A program made the position numbers and the translations under genes. The notes under the pieces are model-generated. The model was given only the letters and a program-made list of their open reading frames with translations, did no database searches and had not been told where the DNA came from. From positions 1 to 16,585 of the forward strand of contig URNF01000033.1 of the NCBI GenBank assembly GCA_900549155.1: 16,585 bases of DNA, given 5' to 3'. How positions within the stretch are numbered: the stretch's first letter is position 1; every line of letters starts with the position of its first letter. Positions 6,091 through 12,611 of the stretch are shown in pieces. This DNA is from an uncultured Oscillospiraceae bacterium (lineage in GTDB: Bacteria; Bacillota; Clostridia; Oscillospirales; Acutalibacteraceae).

Positions 6091-7239
6091 ATGAAACGGA
6101 TACTGTGTGCGGTGCTTGCCTGCTTTCTGCTGCTTGCGGCGGGGTGCGGCGGCGTTGCCATACCCGAGGAGATCAACAAGGAAACGCTGAAGGTCGGCGT
6201 TCTGTGCCTTGCGCCGCGCAGGCAGGGAAATGACGCCGTCGCCTTCGGCGAACAGGCGATCGCCGCCTGCAAGGGCGCGGGACTGAGCATGAGCCAGCTC
6301 ATCATCAAAACGGACATCCCCGCCGCCAACGGTGCGTTTGCCGAGGAAGCGATCCGCGACTGCCTAAAGCGCGGCTGCGCCCTCATCATCGGCACGGCAG
6401 AGGGCTATGCCGAGACGATGAAAAAGCTGGCGGCGGAATATCCCGCAGCGACATTTTTGCAGGTGGGAGAAGCGGACGCGACGCTTTCAAACTATCACAC
6501 GTTCCGCGTGCGCACCTATCAGGGGGCATACCTGTGCGGTGTTGCCGCCGCGGTGAACAGCAAAAAGGACGTTTTGGGCGTTGTCGCGGCGGGAACGGAG
6601 ACAGCAGAGCGCAGGGCGCAGGTGAACGCTTTTGCGCTCGGCGCGCGCGCCGTCAACGCGAAAGCGACCGTTTCGGCGGTCTATACCGGTGTTGAACAAA
6701 GCGAAAAGGCAGAAGAGGAAGCCGTGCGCACGCTGGCAAAGGCAGGGTGCGACACGCTGCTGCAGCTGACATGGGATAACACGGTGGTGACGGCGGCAAA
6801 GGCACTGGACATGAAGGTGTGCAGTCTCTATACCCAGCCGACCGATGACGACGACACGCTGCTTTTCGGCGCGCTGCCCATGCTGCAGAATGTGTTTTCC
6901 GATCGGCTGAACAGCATGCTGTATAAGGAGCCTGCGACATATGAAAACGCGTTTCTCGGCTATGCCGACAAAGCGCTGCAATGCACGGAGAACGGCGCTG
7001 TAGGCGAACTCAATCTGCACGATCCGCTCACGGCGGTGCAAAAGCGGTTTCTGTCCGGCTTTGACGTGTTCTGCGGCAAGACCCTCACCGTTTCGGGCAT
7101 GAGCTGTCAGGAGACCGCCGCCGATGTGACCGACAAGGATGGGCAAAAACGCATCACGGCAGGCACGCCCCTGGACGATGCCGCCGTGAAAAGCATGGAC
7201 TACTATATTTCCGGCGTGGAAGTGCTGACGGTGCAATAG
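6091..7239 (+). CDS. BMP/Med-family substrate-binding lipoprotein
   Basis: A 382-residue lipoprotein with a basic start, hydrophobic core and lipobox LLAAGC, so Cys19 would be lipidated and the protein held on the outer face of the membrane. The mature part resembles the BMP family (Bmp/PnrA/Med), periplasmic-binding-like proteins that often bind purine nucleosides for an ABC importer. Evidence is the FLQVGEADATLSNYHTF and RTYQGAYLCGVAA segments (about 131-155), DVLGVVAAG, and DTLLQLTWDNTVVTAAKAL. The start has AAGGGGG 7 bases upstream and a good promoter 32 bases upstream. No permease or ATPase gene is adjacent and a terminator follows, so this is a monocistronic orphan binding protein. The ligand is unknown. 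A Med-like regulatory role is an alternative. Confidence 0.85.
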   Translation: MKRILCAVLACFLLLAAGCGGVAIPEEINKETLKVGVLCLAPRRQGNDAVAFGEQAIAACKGAGLSMSQLIIKTDIPAANGAFAEEAIRDCLKRGCALIIGTAEGYAETMKKLAAEYPAATFLQVGEADATLSNYHTFRVRTYQGAYLCGVAAAVNSKKDVLGVVAAGTETAERRAQVNAFALGARAVNAKATVSAVYTGVEQSEKAEEEAVRTLAKAGCDTLLQLTWDNTVVTAAKALDMKVCSLYTQPTDDDDTLLFGALPMLQNVFSDRLNSMLYKEPATYENAFLGYADKALQCTENGAVGELNLHDPLTAVQKRFLSGFDVFCGKTLTVSGMSCQETAADVTDKDGQKRITAGTPLDDAAVKSMDYYISGVEVLTVQ

Positions 7240-7275
7240 CACTTTTCACAGAATATACTCGCCGTTTTTTTCCAA

Positions 7276-7321
7276 AACACCGCCTGTCCTGCAGATGCTT
7301 GACGGGCGGTGTTGATTTTTT
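7276..7321 (+). terminator. Rho-independent terminator after the lipoprotein gene
   Basis: Arms at 7276-7288 and 7301-7313 pair over 13 bp (one G-U wobble), with a core of CACCGCC/GGCGGTG and a 12-base loop. A six-T run at 7316-7321 follows. It lies about 35 bases after the lipoprotein stop codon. Confidence 0.9.
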
Positions 7322-7327
7322 ACGCAG

Positions 7328-7339
7328 AAACATATGTTT
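7328..7339. repeat. 12-bp perfect palindrome upstream of the M23 gene promoter
   Basis: AAACATATGTTT is a perfect palindrome 32 bases upstream of the -35 box of the next gene. It may be an operator, but short A/T palindromes are common and no regulator is recognised. Confidence 0.35.
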
Positions 7340-7371
7340 TGTGTAGATTTTACGAACTTTCCCGCAACGCA

Positions 7372-7399
7372 TTGCCTTTTTCGAAAAAAAGTGTATAAT
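7372..7399 (+). promoter_or_regulatory. Sigma-A-like promoter of the M23 peptidase gene
   Basis: TTGCCT (7372-7377), a 16-base spacer and a perfect TATAAT (7394-7399). The expected transcription start near 7406 coincides with the first base of the inverted repeat at 7406-7431, leaving a leader of about 60 bases. Confidence 0.75.
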
Positions 7400-7405
7400 G
7401 ATAGG

Positions 7406-7431
7406 AAAAGGTTACAAAGTTGTAACCTTTT
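7406..7431 (+). promoter_or_regulatory. Perfect inverted repeat at the predicted +1 of the M23 gene
   Basis: AAAAGGTTACA (7406-7416), loop AAGT, then TGTAACCTTTT (7421-7431): an 11-bp arm with no mismatch. It begins 7 bases after TATAAT, where transcription should start, and lies 35 bases before the ATG. It could be a repressor operator, a protective 5' hairpin in the mRNA, or a weak attenuator, since it ends in TTTT. It is not a WalR-type direct repeat. The sequence alone does not decide between these. Confidence 0.75.
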
Positions 7432-7466
7432 CGACCGGCTGATTTGCACGGAAAGGAGGCTCCCGT

Positions 7467-9161
7467 ATGGCGAAAAGACACAAGGGCGAAAAGCGCCCGC
7501 CGAGCGGACTTTATGGTTTTTATTATGCCTTCGGCATGTATGTGCTGCTGCGGCTTTCCCGCTTCTTCCGCTATTTGCGGCGGGAGCTGCGCCCGATGTA
7601 TATTTGGCTGCGCAGCGGCTTCAAGCGGACGGTCGGCGCGTGGTTTTGCGCGATCGGCAGGAAGTTTGCCGTGCTGTTTTCCGCGCTTGGCAGTGTTTTT
7701 GTCGGGCGGACGGTGCGCTTTCGGCGGCATCCGTTTGCGGCGATCGGCGAGATCTTTTCCCGCTTTGCGCACGTTGTGCGCAGCAATCCGCGCGCTTTCG
7801 GGCGCGTTGCCGCTGTCGGGGCACCGCTTTTGGCGGTGGCGGTGCTGGCGGTCACGCTGTCCTATTGGACCTCTGCCACGTTCGGCATAGAGGTGGTGTA
7901 TGAGGGCACGGATCTCGGCTGCATTTCCGACGAGACGACCTATCACCAGGCGGCGGAGCTTGCGCGTTCCCGCGTGTATGACGAAAACGGGACATTCACC
8001 ATCAGCGACACGCCGACCATGTCGGTGACGCTGGTGCACGCTGCACCGATGCTGGACAGCGGCGAGCTGTGTGACGAGATCCTGCGCACCAAGGGCGATG
8101 CGATCGCCGAGGCGACGGGGCTGTATGTGGACGGCAATTTTGTTGGGTCGATGGAGTCGTCGGCGGAGCTGGCGACGGTTCTTGAAAATATCAAAAAGAC
8201 CTATTGTGCCGGCGGCGACAAGGAACGCGCGGAGTTCATCCAAAAGGTCGATCAGGTGGACGGGCTTTTCCTGTCCGAGTCGGTCGTGAGCGCCGAGGAG
8301 ATGCAGAAAAAGCTGACGGCGCAGGCGGTCGTGAAAAAGGAATACACCGTGCAGTCCGGCGACACGCTGGGCGGCATTGCGCGAAAGCTGGATATGACGC
8401 TGTCCGATCTGCGCGCCATGAACCCGTCTTTGAAGGGTGACATGATCTATGACGGGCAGAGCTTGACAGTGCAGCGCCCGCAGCCCTTCCTGCGCGTCAA
8501 GGTGGTGCGCACCATCCAGTATACCGAGGAAATTCCGTTCTCCACCGAAAAGGTGAAAAACGACAAAAAGCCCGTCACCTATGAAAAGGTCAAAACGGCG
8601 GGCGTCAAGGGCAGTCAGACGGTGACGGCAGAGGTCACCTATGTGGACGGTGTGGAGCAGAGCCGCAACATTCTGTCCATCGACGTGACCAAGAATGCGG
8701 TCAACAAGGTCGTTGAGGTCGGCACACAGAAGGTGACGGTCGGAAAGACGGAGATCATCGTCGGCGACGGCATTTCGACGGGCAGTCTTCTGTGGCCGGT
8801 GCCCATTTGCCGCAACATGTCCCGCGGCTATGGCAGGGGACACTATGGACTGGACATCTGCAACGGTCCTGTCACGGTGCGCGGCAAGACGTTTTTGGCG
8901 GCGGACGGCGGCACGGTCGTTTCCGCGTCAACGGGTTGGAACGGCGGCTACGGCAACATGATCCGCATTCGCCACAGCAACGGTCTGGAAACGGTGTATG
9001 CGCACTGTCAGTCACTGCGCGTTGTGACCGGTCAGAAGGTCTCGCGCGGTCAGGTCATCGGCATCATCGGCAGCTCCGGCAGAAGCAGCGGCCCGCACCT
9101 GCACTTTGAGGTGTGGAAAAACGGCAAGCGCGTCAACCCGCTGAATTATGTAAGTCGGTAA
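7467..9161 (+). CDS. Membrane-anchored M23 peptidoglycan endopeptidase with LysM and G5 domains
   Basis: A 564-residue protein that should cut peptide cross-links in the cell wall. Order of parts: a very basic cytoplasmic segment (1-113, 24 Lys/Arg against 3 Asp/Glu), one membrane helix (about 115-134), an extracytoplasmic region without a recognised domain (135-288), a LysM domain (292-336, YTVQSGDTLGGIA), a G5 domain (about 340-418) and a LytM/M23 domain (about 440-561). The zinc and catalytic residues are present: His459 and Asp463 in GHYGLD, His513 in YAHC, and His544/His546 in GPHLHFEVW. The start is fixed by AAAGGAGG 7 bases before the ATG, so the long basic N-terminus is probably real. 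The gene is monocistronic between its own promoter and a terminator. LysM and G5 point to binding of wall glycans. A role in growth or in spore formation cannot be told apart. Confidence 0.93.
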   Translation: MAKRHKGEKRPPSGLYGFYYAFGMYVLLRLSRFFRYLRRELRPMYIWLRSGFKRTVGAWFCAIGRKFAVLFSALGSVFVGRTVRFRRHPFAAIGEIFSRFAHVVRSNPRAFGRVAAVGAPLLAVAVLAVTLSYWTSATFGIEVVYEGTDLGCISDETTYHQAAELARSRVYDENGTFTISDTPTMSVTLVHAAPMLDSGELCDEILRTKGDAIAEATGLYVDGNFVGSMESSAELATVLENIKKTYCAGGDKERAEFIQKVDQVDGLFLSESVVSAEEMQKKLTAQAVVKKEYTVQSGDTLGGIARKLDMTLSDLRAMNPSLKGDMIYDGQSLTVQRPQPFLRVKVVRTIQYTEEIPFSTEKVKNDKKPVTYEKVKTAGVKGSQTVTAEVTYVDGVEQSRNILSIDVTKNAVNKVVEVGTQKVTVGKTEIIVGDGISTGSLLWPVPICRNMSRGYGRGHYGLDICNGPVTVRGKTFLAADGGTVVSASTGWNGGYGNMIRIRHSNGLETVYAHCQSLRVVTGQKVSRGQVIGIIGSSGRSSGPHLHFEVWKNGKRVNPLNYVSR

Positions 9162-9169
9162 GATATAGG

Positions 9170-9207
9170 TAAACCCCCGCCTTTTCGGATGAAAAGGCGG
9201 GGGTTTA
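9170..9207. terminator. Bidirectional terminator between the M23 and AraC genes
   Basis: A perfect 17-bp stem (9170-9186 with 9191-9207, core CCCCCGCCTTTTC/GAAAAGGCGGGGG) with a GGAT loop lies between two converging genes. The flanks are A/T-rich on both sides, so it can act on both strands. It contains the stop codon of the AraC-type gene and begins 9 bases after the M23 stop. Confidence 0.9.
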
Positions 9208-10089
9208 TTGTACCACCACAAAGGAGTCGTTTTCGACGGGGACGGCGTCATATGCCTTGCGCGGCGGGGGCGGCAGGATGCCGCCCGTTTCCCGCAGGCT
9301 TGTGGGTGCGCTGCCGGTGACGGCGCGGAAAACGCGGTTGAAGCTGCGCACCGTGTTGAAGCCGCAGGAAAGGGCGATGTCGATGACGGGCAGCTCCGTT
9401 TTTTGCAGCAGGCGGATCGCCTCTTCCACCCGCAGCGTGTGCACATACTGCAAAAACGGCATGCCGGCAAGGCGGCTGAAAAGCCGTGAAAAGTGCGCGG
9501 GGGAAAAGTGAAAGGCGGCGGCTGCCGTTTGCAGGGTGAGCGGCTCGCGGAAATGCGTTTCCGCAAAGACGAGCATCTCCTGCATCTGTGCCTGCCGCTT
9601 TGCCGTGTCGGCGGGTGCTGTGTCGGGAAAGGCACGCGCAAGCGAGAAAAGGCAGGTGCAAAGCGCGCCCTTGAGAATTTCGCGGTAGTGGACTTCCTTT
9701 TGCGCAAGCTCCCTTTTGGCTGTCGCGAACATCTGCTGCACCGCCTTGGAAAGTCCTGCTGCTTCCAGCGCTTTGCGCGGGATATAGGTCGCGCACGCCG
9801 CCTGTCCGCTGTCGGCGGAAACAAGGTGCGGATCGAACATCAGAAATGAAAGGCGGTTGTGCCCCGCAAAACCGACGCACGCGTGGATGCAGCCGCCCGC
9901 ACACACGATGAGATCGCCCGCAGCGGCAGCATAGGTGCGATCGCCGACAAGAATTGTCGCATTGCCCTCCGCCACGAGGATCCATTCCGTCTCGGTGTGC
10001 CAATGCGGCAAAAACCGCATATCGCGGTAATCTTTCTGCCACATTTTGAAGTTGCCGTCATAGCGGCGCTGTTCGTGATAGATCTTCAT
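9205..10089 (-). CDS. AraC-family transcriptional regulator with N-terminal cupin domain
   Basis: A 294-residue regulator. The N-terminal half (about 20-90) is an AraC-type cupin ligand-sensing domain with PHWHTETEWILVAEG (28-42), AAAGDLIV and CIHAC. The C-terminal half (about 168-268) has two helix-turn-helix motifs: LTLQTAAAAFHFSPAHFSRL (185-204) and a second one around VIDIALSCGFNTVRSFNRVF (235-254). The start is the ATG of MKIYHEQ, with TGAGGA 5 bases upstream. The frame is open further upstream, but that stretch crosses its own promoter. It is divergent from the kinase-isomerase gene and the promoters overlap, so it most likely controls that gene and perhaps itself. The sensed ligand is probably a sugar, by inference. 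About 25 residues after the DNA-binding domain form a proline-rich tail. Confidence 0.93.
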   Translation of the reverse strand: MKIYHEQRRYDGNFKMWQKDYRDMRFLPHWHTETEWILVAEGNATILVGDRTYAAAAGDLIVCAGGCIHACVGFAGHNRLSFLMFDPHLVSADSGQAACATYIPRKALEAAGLSKAVQQMFATAKRELAQKEVHYREILKGALCTCLFSLARAFPDTAPADTAKRQAQMQEMLVFAETHFREPLTLQTAAAAFHFSPAHFSRLFSRLAGMPFLQYVHTLRVEEAIRLLQKTELPVIDIALSCGFNTVRSFNRVFRAVTGSAPTSLRETGGILPPPPRKAYDAVPVENDSFVVVQ

Positions 10090-10157
10090 GGCGTTCCTCA
10101 CATTGCAAAAAACTGTCCATAGGAGCGCACAAATTGCCGCGCACCCCGCTTTTCTCC

Positions 10158-10186
10158 AGTATACAATGAAAGGGAGAAAAAGACAA
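10158..10186 (-). promoter_or_regulatory. Promoter of the AraC-type regulator gene
   Basis: On the minus strand TTGTCT (10186-10181), a 17-base spacer and TATACT (10163-10158). It lies about 70 bases upstream of the regulator's ATG. The -10 overlaps, on the other strand, TATACAAT (10160-10167), the best -10 candidate for the divergent kinase-isomerase gene, which has no good -35. This suits a gene that needs an activator. Confidence 0.6.
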
Positions 10187-10201
10187 GAGGGAGTGGGGCA
10201 T

Positions 10202-11767
10202 ATGAAAAAACCGCGCATTTTGGTGATGGGCAGTCTGGTGATGGATCTCATCAGCCGCAGCGGCCGTTTGCCGCAGGCGGGTGAAACGGTGCTCGGCGAG
10301 GCGTTTTCCGCCGCGTCGGGCGGCAAGGGCGCCAATCAGGCGATGCAGGCGGCGCTGCTCGGCGCAGAGGTCGCCATGATGGGAAAGGTGGGCACGGACA
10401 GCTTCGGGAGACAAATGTGTGCTTCCCTCGCGGCGGCGGGCGTGAACGTCGACCATATCGCGACGGTGGCGGGGCCATCCGGCGTCGGCAATGTCCAGCT
10501 TTCCGAAAACGGCAACCGCATCACGGTGCTGTCCGGCGCGAATATGGGCTTTACGGCAGAGGACACGGCAAGGCTGCGGGACATGATCGGCGGCTTTGAT
10601 ATGCTGCTGTTGCAGCTGGAAATTCCGCTTGAGAGCAACCTGGCGGCGGCAGAGATCGCGCACGCGGCGGGTGTCCCCGTCATGCTCAATCCCGCGCCTG
10701 CAGCGGCGCTGCCGGATGCGCTTTTCCCGCTTCTGACCTGCATCACCCCGAATGAGCACGAGGCAAGTGCTCTGACCGGCATTGCCGTCACGGATGAAAA
10801 AACGGCAGAGAAAGCGGCAAGCTGCCTGCTCGAAAAGGGCGTGCAAAGGGTCGTGATCACGATGGGGGACAGAGGTGCTGCCTATTGTGATCGCACGGGC
10901 TTTCGGTTTGTCCCCGCCGCGCATTTCGGCACGGCGGTCGACCCCACGGCGGCGGGGGACAGCTTCATCGGCGCGTTTTGCACGCTGCTTTGCGCAGGTG
11001 CGGCGACAGAGGAAGCGCTCGCTGTCGCTGTCCATGCCGCCGCCGTCACCGTTTGCGGCACGGGCGCGCAGCCGAGCCTGCCGACAGCGGACACAGTGCT
11101 TGCCTTTTTGCAGCGGGACGGCGTGGCAAGCGCCGCCCTGTCGGCGCTTGCCGCCGCGCGGAAAACGCCCGCCTTGCAGCTTGCGGATTTCAATGCCTGC
11201 GTTTTGCGGGAAACGGAAAATCTGGTGAAAGGCATGGACACCGCCGCGCTTCAAAAAGCGGCGGACAGGATCCTTGCGGCAAAGCGCGCGGGCAACCGCC
11301 TGCACATCACCGGCATCGGCAAGCCCGCGCATATCGCGGGATACATCGCGTCGCTGTTTTCTTCCACCGGCACGCCGACCTATTTCCTGCACGGGACAGA
11401 GGCGGTGCACGGCTCGGCGGGGCAGCTGGAGCGCGGCGACATTGTCATCTGCATCTCCAACAGCGGGGAAACGGCGGAAATGAAAGCGACGGTGCAGGCG
11501 ATCAAAAACAACGGCTGCACCGTGATCGGCGTGAGCGGGAATGCGTCCTCGTGGCTGGCGCGCGAAGCGGCGCTGCATTTGACGGCGCATGTCGACAACG
11601 AGGGCGGACCGCTCAACCGCGCGCCGCGCGCGTCCATTCTCGCCGAGGTTCTGCTTTTGCAGGCGCTGTCGGTGCTGCTGCAGGCAAAAAGCAGCATCAC
11701 GCCGCAAAACTATGTCCGCCGCCACCCCGGCGGCGCCCTCGGCAAGCTGCGGGACAACGAAAAATGA
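10202..11767 (+). CDS. Fusion protein: ribokinase-like PfkB kinase + KpsF/GutQ-type SIS sugar-phosphate isomerase domain
   Basis: A 521-residue protein with two catalytic domains in one uninterrupted frame. Residues 1-305 are a ribokinase-like PfkB kinase: N-terminal GSLVMDL, sugar-binding SGGKGANQA (39-47), NPAPA (163-167), ITPNEHEA, and the anion hole and catalytic base in DPTAAGDSFIGAF (Asp253). Residues about 340-515 are a SIS domain of the arabinose-5-phosphate isomerase group: GIGKPAHIA (Lys374), STGTPTYFLHGTEAVHG (His403), ISNSGETAEM (Glu426) and RRHPGGALGK (His508), the positions equivalent to the KdsD/GutQ catalytic residues. The CBS pair found in full-length KdsD is absent. The start is the ATG preceded by GAGGGAG. 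A divergent AraC gene and a terminator make it a single-gene unit. The substrate is unknown. A pentose 5-phosphate shared by both domains is a reasonable guess. Confidence 0.9.
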   Translation: MKKPRILVMGSLVMDLISRSGRLPQAGETVLGEAFSAASGGKGANQAMQAALLGAEVAMMGKVGTDSFGRQMCASLAAAGVNVDHIATVAGPSGVGNVQLSENGNRITVLSGANMGFTAEDTARLRDMIGGFDMLLLQLEIPLESNLAAAEIAHAAGVPVMLNPAPAAALPDALFPLLTCITPNEHEASALTGIAVTDEKTAEKAASCLLEKGVQRVVITMGDRGAAYCDRTGFRFVPAAHFGTAVDPTAAGDSFIGAFCTLLCAGAATEEALAVAVHAAAVTVCGTGAQPSLPTADTVLAFLQRDGVASAALSALAAARKTPALQLADFNACVLRETENLVKGMDTAALQKAADRILAAKRAGNRLHITGIGKPAHIAGYIASLFSSTGTPTYFLHGTEAVHGSAGQLERGDIVICISNSGETAEMKATVQAIKNNGCTVIGVSGNASSWLAREAALHLTAHVDNEGGPLNRAPRASILAEVLLLQALSVLLQAKSSITPQNYVRRHPGGALGKLRDNEK

Positions 11768-11802
11768 CAAAAATGACGCCCCAAGCGGGGCGTCATTTTT
11801 GT
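11767..11802. terminator. Bidirectional terminator between the fusion gene and the HAD gene
   Basis: A perfect 16-bp stem (11767-11782 with 11787-11802) with loop AAGC, GC core GACGCCCC/GGGGCGTC, and A5/T5 on the two sides, so either strand gives a stem followed by a T-run. It starts on the last base of the fusion gene's stop codon and serves two converging genes. Confidence 0.93.
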
Positions 11803-11838
11803 TATCAAAATTCCACGGTCATGCCGTCGTCTTGTTTT

Positions 11839-12477
11839 TTACAGGATGTCTTTCATGGTTTCCACATACCGATCCGCAACAGCGCGGATCTTTTCGCTGT
11901 CTTCGGCGTCGCTTTCGTCCGCCACGCCGACAACGGTCAAGCCGGCTTTTTTCGCTGCCGTGAGCGCCAGAAGATTGTCGTCTGCAAAAACGCACGCAGC
12001 GGGCGCTGCGCCGATTTTTTCGCAGACGCGGAGATAGATTGCCGTGTCCGTTTTCGGCAGGGAAAAATCCTCACACGACCACACGGTGTCGAAAAGCGCC
12101 CAAAGTCCCAGACGTTTCAGACACACGTCGGTGAGACTATGCGGGCTGGCGGTCAGCACATGCAGGCGCAAGCCGTCCTTTTTAAGCGTCTTCAGCGTTT
12201 CGGGAACGGTCGCTTTGGCGGGGATCCTCTCGCGATAGTCGGCGGAGATGAACGCCTGCATGCGGTCGAGAATTTCCGCGGCGTCCAGCTGCAGCCCCAG
12301 CACATCGCGCAGATAGTCGGCGATGGCGGCGTTGTCCATCGGCGCGACGATGCGGATGATGTCGGCGGGATAGGCAATGTGATTTTCGTCCAAAAGGTGA
12401 TAGATGCGATCCGCCCACACGGGCATGGAGTCGATGAGCGTGCCGTCCAGATCGAAAATGTAATCGGTTTTTTTCAT
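11839..12477 (-). CDS. HAD-superfamily hydrolase, beta-phosphoglucomutase/phosphatase-like
   Basis: A 212-residue cytosolic HAD hydrolase with a helical C1 cap, probably a small-molecule phosphatase. The four motifs are visible: FDLDGT with the nucleophile Asp9 and acid/base Asp11, motif II HVLTAS with Thr109, motif III Lys142 in PKTD, and motif IV FADDN with Asp166/Asp167. The cap lies about residues 17-80. The start ATG has AGAGG 7 bases upstream and a strong promoter about 30 bases before that. It is monocistronic, divergent from the ABC exporter operon and convergent with the kinase-isomerase gene. The sequence does not show whether it acts on sugar phosphates, phosphoglycolate or another substrate. 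Confidence 0.9.
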   Translation of the reverse strand: MKKTDYIFDLDGTLIDSMPVWADRIYHLLDENHIAYPADIIRIVAPMDNAAIADYLRDVLGLQLDAAEILDRMQAFISADYRERIPAKATVPETLKTLKKDGLRLHVLTASPHSLTDVCLKRLGLWALFDTVWSCEDFSLPKTDTAIYLRVCEKIGAAPAACVFADDNLLALTAAKKAGLTVVGVADESDAEDSEKIRAVADRYVETMKDIL

Positions 12478-12507
12478 GGGTCTGCCTCTTTGTAAAAATA
12501 TATTCCC

Positions 12508-12535
12508 ATTCTAGCAAACGGACGAAATTTGTCAA
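12508..12535 (-). promoter_or_regulatory. Sigma-A promoter of the HAD gene
   Basis: On the minus strand a perfect -35 TTGACA (12535-12530), a 16-base spacer and TAGAAT (12513-12508), preceded by TGC as an extended -10. It lies about 30 bases upstream of the ATG and is one of the best sigma-A matches in the window. Confidence 0.8.
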
Positions 12536-12555
12536 GCAAAAACAGCCGAAAGGGG

Positions 12556-12585
12556 TTGCATTTTTATCCCTGTCTGATATAGAAT
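12556..12585 (+). promoter_or_regulatory. Probable promoter of the ABC exporter operon
   Basis: TTGCAT (12556-12561) is followed by TATAGA (12578-12583, 16-base spacer) or TAGAAT (12580-12585, 18-base spacer). Either would start transcription about 20 bases before the ATG at 12612. No obvious operator palindrome lies in the 134-base divergent gap. Confidence 0.6.
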
Positions 12586-12611
12586 AGTAGAACCGGGAGG
12601 AAAGAATTTCT

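Noticed and set aside
7350..8843. Long open frame on the minus strand opposite the M23 gene (about 497 codons)
   Set aside because: It is antisense to a gene with complete domains and a strong ribosome site, its translation is rich in His/Arg/Gln with no recognisable motif, and it crosses the promoter and inverted repeat. It is a by-product of G+C-rich codon use.
10123..10146. GCGCAC direct repeat in the AraC/fusion intergenic region as an AraC operator
   Set aside because: The repeat is only six bases at a spacing that does not fit usual AraC-family half-sites, and such G+C-rich hexamers are frequent here.
10058..11770. Long minus-strand open frame opposite the kinase-isomerase gene (about 570 codons)
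   Set aside because: Same pattern: low-complexity Arg/His/Ala translation, no domain, fully covered by a clear plus-strand enzyme gene.
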